Below, one piece after another: positions 23,635 to 31,911 of a stretch of 64,000 bases of DNA; position 1 is the stretch's first letter; the number at the start of each line of letters is the position of its first letter. The translations under genes were made by a program, and so were the position numbers. Source of the stretch: Mycobacterium sp. 852014-50255_SCH5639931. Lineage in GTDB: Bacteria; Actinomycetota; Actinomycetes; Mycobacteriales; Mycobacteriaceae. The stretch is from NCBI RefSeq assembly GCF_001665605.1, contig NZ_LZSV01000039.1, positions 1-64,000 on the forward strand, written 5' to 3'. Below the pieces are notes generated by a model. The model had not been told where the DNA came from, did not search any database, and was given only the letters and a program-made list of their open reading frames with translations.

Positions 23635-24552
23635 CTATCGGTCCTCGGCTCGGCGCAGGATCCGCAGCGCGCCCGGAACAGCGCTGATCTCGGCGGGTAG
23701 CGGGCAGGCGAAGTCGCCGTCGGCGTAGACGTTGATGCCCGGGCACTCGACGTGAACGGATTGGGCCCGAGTCGTGCTCACCTCGTCGAGGTTGACGTGG
23801 GTGCCCTTCATCACGGTGGGGAAGAGGCGGACCAGCTTCGTCCGCGACGCCGAGTGCACCATGGTGATGTCGAGCAGACCGTCAGTGTGATCGGCGTGGG
23901 GACAGATCAGCATGCCGCCCCCGTAGCTGCGAGTATTGCCGAAGGCCGCCAGCGTGATGTCGGCATCGATCTCTCGGGTCCCGTCGAGGACCATGCGAAA
24001 CGGCAACAGCCGCAACTGCGATAGCTCGGCGAGCATCGCGATGTAATACCGCAACCGCCCGTCCGGCCAGGTCATCCGGTTGGCCCGATCGGTCACCAGG
24101 GAGTCGAATCCGGTGGCCGCCACCGTGCCGAACCACTTGATGGCCCCGTTCTCGTCGCGAATCCGGCCCAGGTCGATGGTTTCCGTGCAGCCGTCGACGA
24201 TGATGTCCGCGGCGGCTTCCGGATCCTTTGTGGGAAGCCCGAATTCGCGGGCGTGGTCGTTACCCGTCCCCGCCGCCACGATGCCGATCGGAACGTCGGT
24301 GCCCGCGAGCACTTGCAGCGCGTTGGAGACGACGCCGTCACCGCCGGTCACCATCACCGCGTCGGCGCCCTTCTCCAGTGCCGCGCTCACCAGGTAGCGC
24401 GCGTCTTGCGCGTCGTCGCCGATGATCTCGACGACCTCGACACCGTGGTGGTGCAGCCGCGCGATCGCACGCTCCGCCGCCCGGATCGCGGCGCCGTGCC
24501 CGGAGACCGGATTGGTCAGCGCGATCACTTTCGCGATCTCGCGCCGATTCAT
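23635..24552 (-). CDS. dagK: Diacylglycerol kinase family lipid kinase (Rv2252-like)
   Basis: The 305-residue protein has the lipid-kinase ATP site VTGGDGVVSNALQ (GGDG at about 70-73) and the downstream VAAGTGNDHAREFGLP block, both diagnostic of the DAGK catalytic domain. M. tuberculosis Rv2252 phosphorylates diacylglycerol to phosphatidic acid and was linked to synthesis of phosphatidylinositol mannosides. The start ATG 24552 overlaps the stop of the upstream flavoprotein gene (ATGA), so both act in one transcript, consistent with glycerolipid metabolism. Confidence 0.9.
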   Translation of the reverse strand: MNRREIAKVIALTNPVSGHGAAIRAAERAIARLHHHGVEVVEIIGDDAQDARYLVSAALEKGADAVMVTGGDGVVSNALQVLAGTDVPIGIVAAGTGNDHAREFGLPTKDPEAAADIIVDGCTETIDLGRIRDENGAIKWFGTVAATGFDSLVTDRANRMTWPDGRLRYYIAMLAELSQLRLLPFRMVLDGTREIDADITLAAFGNTRSYGGGMLICPHADHTDGLLDITMVHSASRTKLVRLFPTVMKGTHVNLDEVSTTRAQSVHVECPGINVYADGDFACPLPAEISAVPGALRILRRAEDR

Positions 24553-26159
24553 GGAATCAGCTTGCCGGGGTTGAGGATTCCGGCGGGGTCCAGGGTCGCC
24601 TTGACCGCGCGTAAGACCTGCACCCCCAGCTCGCCCACCTCGTCGGCCATCCAGGGCCGGTGGTCGGCACCGACCGCGTGGTGGTGGGTGATCGTGCCGC
24701 CGGTGGCCATAATCGCGTCGCAAGCGGCCTTTTTCGCGGCCTTCCACTGCTCGATCGGATTGCCGCGCTGGCCGGCGACGACGGTGAAGTACAGCGACGC
24801 CCCGGTGGGGTAGACGTGCGAGATGTGGCACATCACCAGCGCCGGCGTGCCGGTATCGGCCAGCGCATCGGTAAGCGCTTGCGCCACAGCGGCTTTGAGT
24901 GCGGGAATGTTGGACCAGTCGGTGGCGGTCTCGAGCGTCTCGCAGAGTGCGCCGGCCGACAGCAGCGAGTCGCGCAGATACGGTGCGCCAAACCGTCCGT
25001 GCTCCCAGGCCCGCGCAGGCGCTTCGCCCAGCGACGTTCCGCCCTGCGCCGCCAGCAGGGCGCTGGTTTCGGCGTGGCGGCTCTCGACATGTTCCCTGCT
25101 GCCCTCGAACACCGTGATCGCCAGGCAGCCGCCGGTGATCTGGCTTTCGCCGATCGACTCGGTGGTGGCCAGGTTGACTCCCGTCTCGGCCTCGTCGGAA
25201 AGCCGGATGACGGTGGGGCCGGTGGCCGTTTGCGTGACGGCGCGCAGGGCCGCGGCCCCGGTCTGGAAGTCGGGGAAGGACCACGCCTCGTAGCGGACGG
25301 CTTCCGGGGTGCGGTGCACCCGCAGCCGCACCCGGGTGATGACCCCGAAGACGCCCTCCGAGCCGATCATCATCTGACGCAGGTCGGGCCCGGCGGCGGA
25401 CTCGGGCGCGCGGCCCACGTCCAGGGTGCCCACCGGGGTGACCACGTGCAGGCCGCGCACCATGTCGTTGAATCGGCCGTAGCCCGCCGAGTCCTGCCCG
25501 GACGAGCGCGTCGCGGCGAAGCCGCCGATCGTCGCGTATTCGAAGCTCTGCGGGAAATGCCCGAGTGAAAAGCCTTGAGCGCCAAGCAAGCGTTCCGCCT
25601 CCGGGCCGGTGACGCCGGCCCCGAACACGGCCTGGCCCGAGACCTCGTCGAGCGAGATCAGTTGGTCCAGGCGGCGCAGGTCGAGGGACACGACGGCTTG
25701 GAACTCGCCGCGAATGGGATCCAAACCGCCGACCACGCTGGTGCCGCCGCCGAACGGAACGACGGCGATGCGGTGGTGGGAGCAGTAGCGCAGGACCGTG
25801 GCGACGGCGTCTTCGTCGCCGGGCAGCAGGATGGCGTCGGGCGCGTCCTGTACCCCCGCGTCCTTGCGGCGCAGCAGGTCGATCGTGGACTTGCCGCCGG
25901 CGCGCAGCAGCCGATCCCGGTCGTCGGTGCGGCAGTACGCGGCACCGACGATCTCGCCCAGCCCGTCGCGGTGCGCCTGCGCCAACGCCGACGGGCGGAG
26001 CCGCACCTGGTCGGGCGCCAGCTCGGCGGCGCCGGAATCCTCCACGCCCACAGCCTGTTTCAACAGCGCCCGGATCCCCTCGGAGAGCGGCTTGGCCGCG
26101 GCGGGGCCGCCCCAAGCGTTCCACTTCATTGGGGGGAGGAGGCCCTCGGGTTGCGTCAT
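24549..26159 (-). CDS. FAD-linked oxidase, alkyl-dihydroxyacetonephosphate synthase-like (Rv2251-like)
   Basis: A 536-residue VAO/PCMH-type flavoprotein. The N-terminal FAD domain shows VPFGGGTSVVGGL and IGGFAATRSSGQDSAGYGRF. The C-terminal domain has MCHISHVYPTGASLYFT and the His-rich THHHAVGADH loop that aligns with the active-site histidines of alkyl-DHAP synthase, the ether-lipid enzyme. Whether mycobacteria make ether lipids with it is unknown; D-lactate-type oxidation is the alternative. It starts at ATG 26159, only 17 bases from the divergent TetR gene, and is coupled downstream to dagK. Confidence 0.85.
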   Translation of the reverse strand: MTQPEGLLPPMKWNAWGGPAAAKPLSEGIRALLKQAVGVEDSGAAELAPDQVRLRPSALAQAHRDGLGEIVGAAYCRTDDRDRLLRAGGKSTIDLLRRKDAGVQDAPDAILLPGDEDAVATVLRYCSHHRIAVVPFGGGTSVVGGLDPIRGEFQAVVSLDLRRLDQLISLDEVSGQAVFGAGVTGPEAERLLGAQGFSLGHFPQSFEYATIGGFAATRSSGQDSAGYGRFNDMVRGLHVVTPVGTLDVGRAPESAAGPDLRQMMIGSEGVFGVITRVRLRVHRTPEAVRYEAWSFPDFQTGAAALRAVTQTATGPTVIRLSDEAETGVNLATTESIGESQITGGCLAITVFEGSREHVESRHAETSALLAAQGGTSLGEAPARAWEHGRFGAPYLRDSLLSAGALCETLETATDWSNIPALKAAVAQALTDALADTGTPALVMCHISHVYPTGASLYFTVVAGQRGNPIEQWKAAKKAACDAIMATGGTITHHHAVGADHRPWMADEVGELGVQVLRAVKATLDPAGILNPGKLIP

Positions 26160-26196
26160 GCGTTACAGTATTACACATGCTGTCAATCAGTAACGC
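26160..26196. promoter_or_regulatory. Candidate TetR operator between divergent starts
   Basis: Perfect 7-base inverted repeats GCGTTAC (26160-26166) and GTAACGC (26190-26196) enclose the 17-base gap between the flavoprotein ATG (26159, minus) and the TetR ATG (26177, plus). An inner pair ACAG/CTGT lies at 26165-26168 and 26180-26183. The position over both starts suits autorepression by the TetR protein. Confidence 0.55.
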
Positions 26197-26752
26197 TCGC
26201 TCTCAGGTCGACACTGGAGAGCGCATCCTCGCGGCAGCAGCCAGCTGTGTGGTCGATTTCGGGGTGGACCGGGTGACCCTGGCCGAGATCGCTCGACGCG
26301 CGGGCGTCAGCAGGCCCACGGTGTACCGGCGCTGGCCGGACACTCAGTCGATCGTGGCGGCGCTGTTGACCCGGCACGTCACCGAGGTGATGCGTGACGC
26401 GCCCCTGCTCGGTGACGACCGGGAATCGCTTGTCCGACAGATCGTTACGGTGGCCGATCTGCTGCGCCGGGACCGCCTCGTGATGTCCGTGCTGCATTCC
26501 GAGCTCGCGCCGATTTACATCACCGAGCGCCTCGGGACCAGCCAGCACATGCTGATCGACGCCCTCGCCGCCCGGCTGCGAGTCGCCCAGCGCAGTGGCA
26601 GCGTCCGCGCCGGTGACCCGGTCCAGATGGCAACCATGGTGTTGCTGATCGCCCAGTCGACCATTCAGTCGGCGCAGATCGTCGAACCGCTCCTGGACGC
26701 CGAAACGCTGGCCGGCGAACTCGCCTACTCGCTGAACGGATACCTGTCGTGA
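26177..26752 (+). CDS. TetR-family regulator (Rv2250c-like)
   Basis: The 191-residue protein from ATG 26177 has an N-terminal helix-turn-helix: GERILAAAASCVVDFGVDRVTLAEIARRAGVSRPTVYRRWPDTQSIVAALL (about 14-64). The C-terminal ligand-binding part is all-helical and not diagnostic. It is divergent from the flavoprotein/dagK pair and translationally coupled (GTGA) to glpD downstream. The arrangement suggests it controls both arms of a glycerol/glycerolipid module; the inducer could be an acyl or glycerol metabolite, which is inference. Confidence 0.88.
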   Translation: MLSISNARSQVDTGERILAAAASCVVDFGVDRVTLAEIARRAGVSRPTVYRRWPDTQSIVAALLTRHVTEVMRDAPLLGDDRESLVRQIVTVADLLRRDRLVMSVLHSELAPIYITERLGTSQHMLIDALAARLRVAQRSGSVRAGDPVQMATMVLLIAQSTIQSAQIVEPLLDAETLAGELAYSLNGYLS

Positions 26753-28293
26753 TACCCGACCCCACCGCGCTCAACGCCGCCCGCCGCGCGGCCGACCTGA
26801 CGGCGCTGGCCGACGGCGAACCGCTGGACGTCGTCGTGATCGGCGGCGGCATCACCGGCGCCGGCATCGCTTTGGACGCCGCGTCGCGGGGGTTGCGGGT
26901 TGCGCTGGTGGAAAAGCACGACCTGGCCTTCGGCACCAGCCGCTGGAGTTCCAAGTTGGTGCACGGCGGCCTGCGCTACCTGGCGACCGGCAACGTGGGG
27001 ATCGCCCGGCGCAGCGCCATCGAACGCGGAATCCTGATGAGCCGCAACGCCCCTCATCTCGTTCATGCGATGCCGCAACTAGTTCCGCTGCTGCCGTCCA
27101 TGGGGCGGGGCAAGCGCGCGTTGGTGCGCGCGGGATTCCTGGCGGGGGATGCGCTGCGGATGCTCGCGGGCACGTCGTCGGCGACGCTGCCGCGGTCGCG
27201 CCGAATCGGGCCCGAGCGCGTCGTGCAGATGGCGCCCACCGTTCGTCGTGACGGGCTGGACGGGGGCCTGCTGGCCTACGACGGGCAGTTGATCGACGAT
27301 GCCCGCCTGGTCACCGCGGTCGCGCGCACCGCGGCGCAGCACGGCGCGCGGATCCTGACGTACGTGGCGGCGTCGAAGGCCACCGGCACCTCGGTGCGGC
27401 TGACCGACCAGCGCACGGGGCAGTCGTTCGATGTCTCGGCCGGGGCCGTCATCAACGCGGCCGGGGTGTGGGCGGCCGAGATCGACGGCCTGTTGCGGCT
27501 GCGACCCAGCCGCGGCACCCATCTGGTGTTCGACGCCAAAGCCTTCGGCAATCCCACTGCGGCGCTGACGATTCCGATACCCGGCGAGCTCAACCGGTTC
27601 GTGTTCGCCATGCCCGAGCAGCTGGGCCGGGTCTACCTGGGGCTGACCGACGAAGCCGCTCCCGGCCCGATCCCGGACGTGCCGACGCCGTCGGCGGACG
27701 AGGTCACGTTCCTGTTGGAGACGGTCAACACCGCGTTGGGGGTCGCGCTCGGCCCCGCCGACGTCATCGGTGCGTACGCGGGCCTGCGGCCGCTGATCGA
27801 CACCGGGGAGGGCCGCACCGCCGACGTCTCGCGCGAGCATGCCGTCGTGGAGTCGGGGTCCGGGATCATCAGCGTGATCGGCGGCAAGCTGACCGAATAC
27901 CGCTACATGGCACAGGATGTGCTGGATCGCGCAATCAGCCTGCGGCACCTGCGCGCCGCGAAGTGCCGGACCCACAACCTGCCGCTGATCGGCGCGCCCG
28001 CCAACCCGGGGTCGGTCGGCCCGGGTTCGGTTGCCGGATTGCCGGTGTCGCTGGTGCAGCGCTACGGCGCCGAGGCGGCCAGGGTCGCCGCCGCCGCCAG
28101 CTGCAAGCGTCCGGGCGAGCCGGTCGCCGAGGGCATCGACGTGACCCGTGCGGAATTCGAGTACGCGATCACCCATGAGGGCGCGCTGGATGTCTCGGAC
28201 ATCCTGGATCGGCGGACGCGCATCGGATTGGTCGAATCCGATCGCGAGCGGACGGTGGCCGTTGCGGAGGAGTTCGTGGCGCAATTCGGCTAG
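26749..28293 (+). CDS. glpD1: FAD-dependent glycerol-3-phosphate dehydrogenase
   Basis: 514 residues from GTG 26749, overlapping the TetR stop. The FAD-binding loop is VVVIGGGITGAGIALDAASRG (about 28-48), followed by the family signature FGTSRWSSKLVHGGLRYL, a central YDGQLIDDARLV motif, and the C-terminal GlpO-type SVIGGKLTEYRYMAQD. It oxidises sn-glycerol-3-phosphate to dihydroxyacetone phosphate and passes electrons to quinones. Synteny matches Rv2249c (glpD1). With DagK and the alkyl-DHAP-synthase-like protein next door, it links glycerol use to glycerolipid building blocks. It converges on the deaminase gene, sharing CTAG. Confidence 0.92.
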   Translation: MIPDPTALNAARRAADLTALADGEPLDVVVIGGGITGAGIALDAASRGLRVALVEKHDLAFGTSRWSSKLVHGGLRYLATGNVGIARRSAIERGILMSRNAPHLVHAMPQLVPLLPSMGRGKRALVRAGFLAGDALRMLAGTSSATLPRSRRIGPERVVQMAPTVRRDGLDGGLLAYDGQLIDDARLVTAVARTAAQHGARILTYVAASKATGTSVRLTDQRTGQSFDVSAGAVINAAGVWAAEIDGLLRLRPSRGTHLVFDAKAFGNPTAALTIPIPGELNRFVFAMPEQLGRVYLGLTDEAAPGPIPDVPTPSADEVTFLLETVNTALGVALGPADVIGAYAGLRPLIDTGEGRTADVSREHAVVESGSGIISVIGGKLTEYRYMAQDVLDRAISLRHLRAAKCRTHNLPLIGAPANPGSVGPGSVAGLPVSLVQRYGAEAARVAAAASCKRPGEPVAEGIDVTRAEFEYAITHEGALDVSDILDRRTRIGLVESDRERTVAVAEEFVAQFG

Positions 28294-28754
28294 GGCGCCA
28301 GGCCGATGTCCTCGTGCCACAGGTCGGGGTGCTCGGCGATGAACGCCGACATCATCGCCACGCAGCGGTCGTCGTCGAGCACCGTGACCTCAACCCCGTT
28401 GTCGGCCAGCCAGTCGTGTCCGCCGCTGAACGTCCGGCATTCGCCGACCAGCAACGATCCGATGTTGAACTGCCGCACCAGCCCACTGCAGTACCAGCAG
28501 GGCGAGAGCGTCGTCACCATGACCGTGGAGCGATAGTCGCGCTGCCGGCCGGCCGCGCGAAACGCGTCGACCTCGGCGTGCAGCGACGGATCGCCTTGTT
28601 GCACACGGCGATTGCGGCCGCGCCCCAGCAGCACGCCGTCGGCGGTGAACAGCGCGGCACCGATCGGGATGCCGCCCTCCGCCAGCCCGGCCCGCGCCTC
28701 GTCGAACGCGACGTCCATCATCGCCGCCGGGAGAGTCACGACCTCATTTTCCAC
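28290..28754 (-). CDS. Cytosine deaminase of the yeast Fcy1 type
   Basis: The 154-residue protein belongs to the cytidine/deoxycytidylate deaminase superfamily: zinc ligands His59 (SLHAEVDAF, with proton-shuttle Glu61), Cys86 and Cys89 (TLSPCWYCSG). Similarity to yeast cytosine deaminase extends along the chain, from memory of Fcy1: GGIPIGAALF, VLLGRGRNRRVQQG, the LLVGE block, and the C-terminal DDDRC...FIAEHPDLWHEDIG that closes the active site in the yeast enzyme. It is therefore likelier to deaminate free cytosine to uracil than to act on tRNA or guanine. Bacterial cytosine deaminases are usually of the unrelated CodA amidohydrolase type. The gene stands between glpD1 and an FAD monooxygenase gene. 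Confidence 0.8.
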   Translation of the reverse strand: MENEVVTLPAAMMDVAFDEARAGLAEGGIPIGAALFTADGVLLGRGRNRRVQQGDPSLHAEVDAFRAAGRQRDYRSTVMVTTLSPCWYCSGLVRQFNIGSLLVGECRTFSGGHDWLADNGVEVTVLDDDRCVAMMSAFIAEHPDLWHEDIGLAP

Positions 28755-28816
28755 GACACGCCGAGGCGGAGCGATCTGACTGTAAATATCGAATGACAGC
28801 GACTACCATTTTGTAG

Positions 28817-30364
28817 ATGACGACCATCCGCGTTCCCGTGCTCATCGTCGGTGCCGGCGCCGCCGGTCTGGCCACCTCCGCGCTGCTGGCCAAACACGGG
28901 ATCCATTCGCTGCTGGTGGAGAAGCGGCGCGAGACCTTCATCTATCCGAAGGCCCGCAATCTGAGCTTCCGCAGCCTGGAAATCCTGCGCGGCCTGGGGC
29001 TCGGCGACGAGGTACATGCGGTCGCCGACCATGTTTCGGCCCTGACGGTCAGGCCCACGCTCAACAGCGCCGAGGAACGACTGGCCATCGACGTCAACGC
29101 GATCTTCGCGGGACTCGACGGGCTCAGCCCGGAGCCCGCCGCGCAGTATTGCCCGCAGAGCAGGCTGGAGCCGATTCTGCTCGGCGAAACGCGGCGGCGG
29201 GGAAGCGAGGTGCAGTACGGGACGGAAGTGGTGTCGCTCGAGCAGGACGGGGCCGGCGTCACCGCGGTGGTCCGCGACCGGGACACCGGGAAGTCCGAGA
29301 CTGTTCGCGCCGACTACCTCGTCGGCGCCGACGGCGTGCACAGCCCGGTCCGGAACTGGTTGGGCATCAACACGTCTGGTTATGGCGCGTTACCGATCTT
29401 CGTCGTGTTCATCTACTTCCGGGCCCCCTGGACGAAGTTCGTCTCGCACTTGGCCGATGGGGATGCCGTGCAGGTCAAGAACGCTGACGTGGACGGCATC
29501 TTTCTGCTGGTCGACGGCGACCTGGGGATGTTCATCACCATGTACTTCCCCCGCAAGGGTGAGTCGGCGGAGCAGTTCACGCCGCAACGCTGCCGGGATG
29601 TGCTCACCAGCGCGATCGGCGAGCGGATCGAGATCGACGTCATCGAGGTCGCGGCCTGGCAGCCCTATGAGCAGGTGGCCGACCAATTCCGATGTGGCCG
29701 AGCCTTTCTCGTCGGCGATTCGGCGCATACCATGCCGCCGTTCAAGGCCGGGGGAGCCAATACCGCGATCCAGAGTGCGCACAACCTGGCCTGGAAGCTG
29801 GCGGCCGTTTTGGACGGGACCGCCGAACCGGCGCTGCTGGACACCTACCAGGCCGAGCGGCACCCGGTGGGGCGGTTCGCCGCCCGGCAGTCGCTGACCG
29901 GCCCGACGCTCGCCGTGCTGCCCTTGAGCGAGGACGGACCGCGATTGCCGGCCGACGAGGAGTGCTCGATGTTCGAACTGCTCATCGGTTACCAATACCG
30001 CTCGGCGGCGGTGGTGAACGGACCGGCAAAGCCGGACACCCTGCAACTGGTCTCGGAGTTGCGCGCTCAGCCCGGCACCCGGGTTCCCCACGTGTGGGTG
30101 CGCGACGGTGTGTCGACGCTCGACCTGCTCGGGCCCGGATTCACCGTGCTCACCGGCGACGAACGCTGGTGTGCCGCTGCGGCTTCGGTATCGGTCGCCG
30201 CGCATCGCATCCACAGCGACGAGTGGTCGGCAGTCACCGGACTCGCTCCCGAAGGTGCGCTGTTGATCCGTCCGGACGATTTCGTCGGCTGGCGTGCCGA
30301 TACGCTGCCTGAGGACCCCGAAGGCGAACTGCGCCAGGCGCTTACCACGATCCTGGGTCGCTAG
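28817..30364 (+). CDS. FAD-dependent aromatic-ring monooxygenase (PheA/TfdB family)
   Basis: The 515-residue protein has the FAD loop VLIVGAGAAGLATSALLAKHG (about 8-28), the DG motif LVGADGVHSPVRNWLG and the GD motif FLVGDSAHTMPPFKAGGANTAIQ. These are the three landmarks of class A flavoprotein hydroxylases, which include phenol hydroxylase, TfdB and antibiotic-tailoring enzymes. The thioredoxin-like C-terminal domain is short. The substrate is probably a phenolic or polyketide-like ring. It is divergent from the cytosine deaminase, with a small CTAC/GTAG inverted repeat just before its start. Nothing equivalent sits between glpD1 and accD6 in M. tuberculosis as I recall, so this looks like acquired accessory metabolism. 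Confidence 0.82.
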   Translation: MTTIRVPVLIVGAGAAGLATSALLAKHGIHSLLVEKRRETFIYPKARNLSFRSLEILRGLGLGDEVHAVADHVSALTVRPTLNSAEERLAIDVNAIFAGLDGLSPEPAAQYCPQSRLEPILLGETRRRGSEVQYGTEVVSLEQDGAGVTAVVRDRDTGKSETVRADYLVGADGVHSPVRNWLGINTSGYGALPIFVVFIYFRAPWTKFVSHLADGDAVQVKNADVDGIFLLVDGDLGMFITMYFPRKGESAEQFTPQRCRDVLTSAIGERIEIDVIEVAAWQPYEQVADQFRCGRAFLVGDSAHTMPPFKAGGANTAIQSAHNLAWKLAAVLDGTAEPALLDTYQAERHPVGRFAARQSLTGPTLAVLPLSEDGPRLPADEECSMFELLIGYQYRSAAVVNGPAKPDTLQLVSELRAQPGTRVPHVWVRDGVSTLDLLGPGFTVLTGDERWCAAAASVSVAAHRIHSDEWSAVTGLAPEGALLIRPDDFVGWRADTLPEDPEGELRQALTTILGR

Positions 30365-30370
30365 CTTTCG

Positions 30371-30428
30371 CGAGCAGACACAAAATCGCACTGCGCGGGC
30401 ACCGCGCGTGCGATTTTGTGTCTGCTCG
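30371..30428. repeat. 58-base near-perfect palindrome between convergent genes
   Basis: Two perfect 20-base complementary arms (30371-30390 and 30409-30428; inner ends ...AAAATCGCA / TGCGATTTT...) surround 18 bases that pair further as a GC stem with one bulged T and a three-base loop. It starts six bases after the monooxygenase stop and ends 14 bases before the accD6 stop. A bidirectional terminator, or a member of an interspersed palindromic repeat family, is likely. Confidence 0.9.
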
Positions 30429-30442
30429 GCCTAGAAGGTGGC

Positions 30443-31864
30443 TTACAGCGGAATGTTCTTGTGCCGACCGCGGCGAGCCGGCGCCTGCGCCAGCGCCTCG
30501 GTGAGCTTGCTGCGGGTGTGCGAGGGGTCGATCTTCTCGTCGACCACACCGATCTCGATGGCGCTGTCCACACCACCGGCGATCTTCTCGTGCTCGGCGG
30601 CCAGCTGGTCGTGCAGCGCTTCGCGCTCGTGATCGGCCGCGGCGGCCAGCTTCTTCTTGTGCAGGATGCCGACGGCGGCCTTGGCCCCCATCACGGCCAC
30701 CTCGGCGTCGGGCCAGGCATACACCTTCGTCGCGTTGAGCGACCGGGAGTTCATCGCAATGTAGGCCCCGCCGTAAGTCTTTCGGGTGACCAGCGTGACG
30801 CGCGGAACCGTGCACTCGCCGAACGCGTGCAGCAGCTTCGCGCCGCGGCGCACCACGCCGCCCCACTCCTGGTCGACGCCGGGCAGGTAGCCGGGCACGT
30901 CGACGACGACGATCAGCGGGATGCCGAACGCGTCGCAGAGACGCACGAATCGTGCTGCCTTCTCGGCGCTTTCGGAGTTCAGGCAGCCACCCAGTCGCAA
31001 CGGGTTGTTCGCCAGGACGCCCACCGAGCGGCCGGACAGCCGGCCCAGCCCGATCACCATCGACGGTGCCCAGTTGGCCTGGAACTCGTCGAACGGCGTC
31101 TCGTCGTCCAGGATCGCGGTCACGATCGGACGCACGTCGTAGGCCCGCCGAGCCGATTCGGGCAGCAGCGCGTGGATATCGGTGTCGCCGGCCTCGGCCC
31201 TGCTGCGGTCGAAATGACCCTGCTGGCAGAACAATCCGACCAGCCGGCGGCCACGCTCGTAGGCGTCGAGCTCGTCGTCGGCGACGATGTGGCACACGCC
31301 GGACTTCTTGTGGTGGGTCTCCGGGCCGCCGAGGGACGCCATGTCCACGTCCTCCCCGGTGACGCTGCGCACCACGTCGGGCCCGGTGACGAACACCCGG
31401 CTTTCCGGCGCCATCACGATGACGTCGGTCAGCGCGGGGCCGTAGGCGGCGCCCCCGGCGGCGAAACCGACGACCACCGAGATCTGCGGGACATATCCGG
31501 ACGCGCGAATCATCGCCTCGAACACCGTCCCGACCGCGTGCAACGCCTTCACACCCTCGGCCAGGCGCGCCCCGCCGGAGTGCCAGATGCCCACGATCGG
31601 GCTCTGCTCCTCGATGGCGGTGTCATAGGCGTTGACGATGTGGGCACACCCCTCGACGCCCATGGCACCGCCCATCACGGTTCCGTCGGTGCAGAAGGCG
31701 ATGGTGCGCAAACCGTTCACGGTGCCCGACGCCGAAAGCACACCCGAGCGGTCACGCTCGTGCAGCAGCTCGACGCTGCCCTCGTCGAAGAAGTTGCTCA
31801 GACGCAGCAACGGGTCCCTGGGGTCGAGCGACTCGCCGACCGACGCGGGGGCCATGATTGTCAT
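30443..31864 (-). CDS. accD6: Acetyl/propionyl-CoA carboxylase carboxyltransferase subunit AccD6
   Basis: A 473-residue carboxyltransferase beta subunit with the crotonase-like double fold. Acyl-CoA-binding Gly-rich loops are seen in GIWHSGGARLAEGVKAL and VVGFAAGGAAYGPALTD, and the C-terminal domain has VVDVPGYLPGVDQEWGGVVRRGAKLLHAF and RKTYGGAYIAMNSRSL. AccD6 with AccA3 makes malonyl-CoA for the FAS-I and FAS-II systems. It is the last gene of the fabD-acpM-kasA-kasB operon, as in M. tuberculosis (Rv2247), and its transcript should end at the palindrome at 30371-30428. Confidence 0.95.
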   Translation of the reverse strand: MTIMAPASVGESLDPRDPLLRLSNFFDEGSVELLHERDRSGVLSASGTVNGLRTIAFCTDGTVMGGAMGVEGCAHIVNAYDTAIEEQSPIVGIWHSGGARLAEGVKALHAVGTVFEAMIRASGYVPQISVVVGFAAGGAAYGPALTDVIVMAPESRVFVTGPDVVRSVTGEDVDMASLGGPETHHKKSGVCHIVADDELDAYERGRRLVGLFCQQGHFDRSRAEAGDTDIHALLPESARRAYDVRPIVTAILDDETPFDEFQANWAPSMVIGLGRLSGRSVGVLANNPLRLGGCLNSESAEKAARFVRLCDAFGIPLIVVVDVPGYLPGVDQEWGGVVRRGAKLLHAFGECTVPRVTLVTRKTYGGAYIAMNSRSLNATKVYAWPDAEVAVMGAKAAVGILHKKKLAAAADHEREALHDQLAAEHEKIAGGVDSAIEIGVVDEKIDPSHTRSKLTEALAQAPARRGRHKNIPL

Positions 31865-31911
31865 CGCAGGTCTCCTTGTTCCGGGTGTGCTCTCTGGTGA
31901 GGAAGCGGTGA

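Noticed and set aside
23635..26178. One continuous minus-strand frame joining the flavoprotein region to dagK
   Set aside because: The 5' two-thirds of that frame is out of register with the flavoprotein domains; the true genes overlap by ATGA and are separate.
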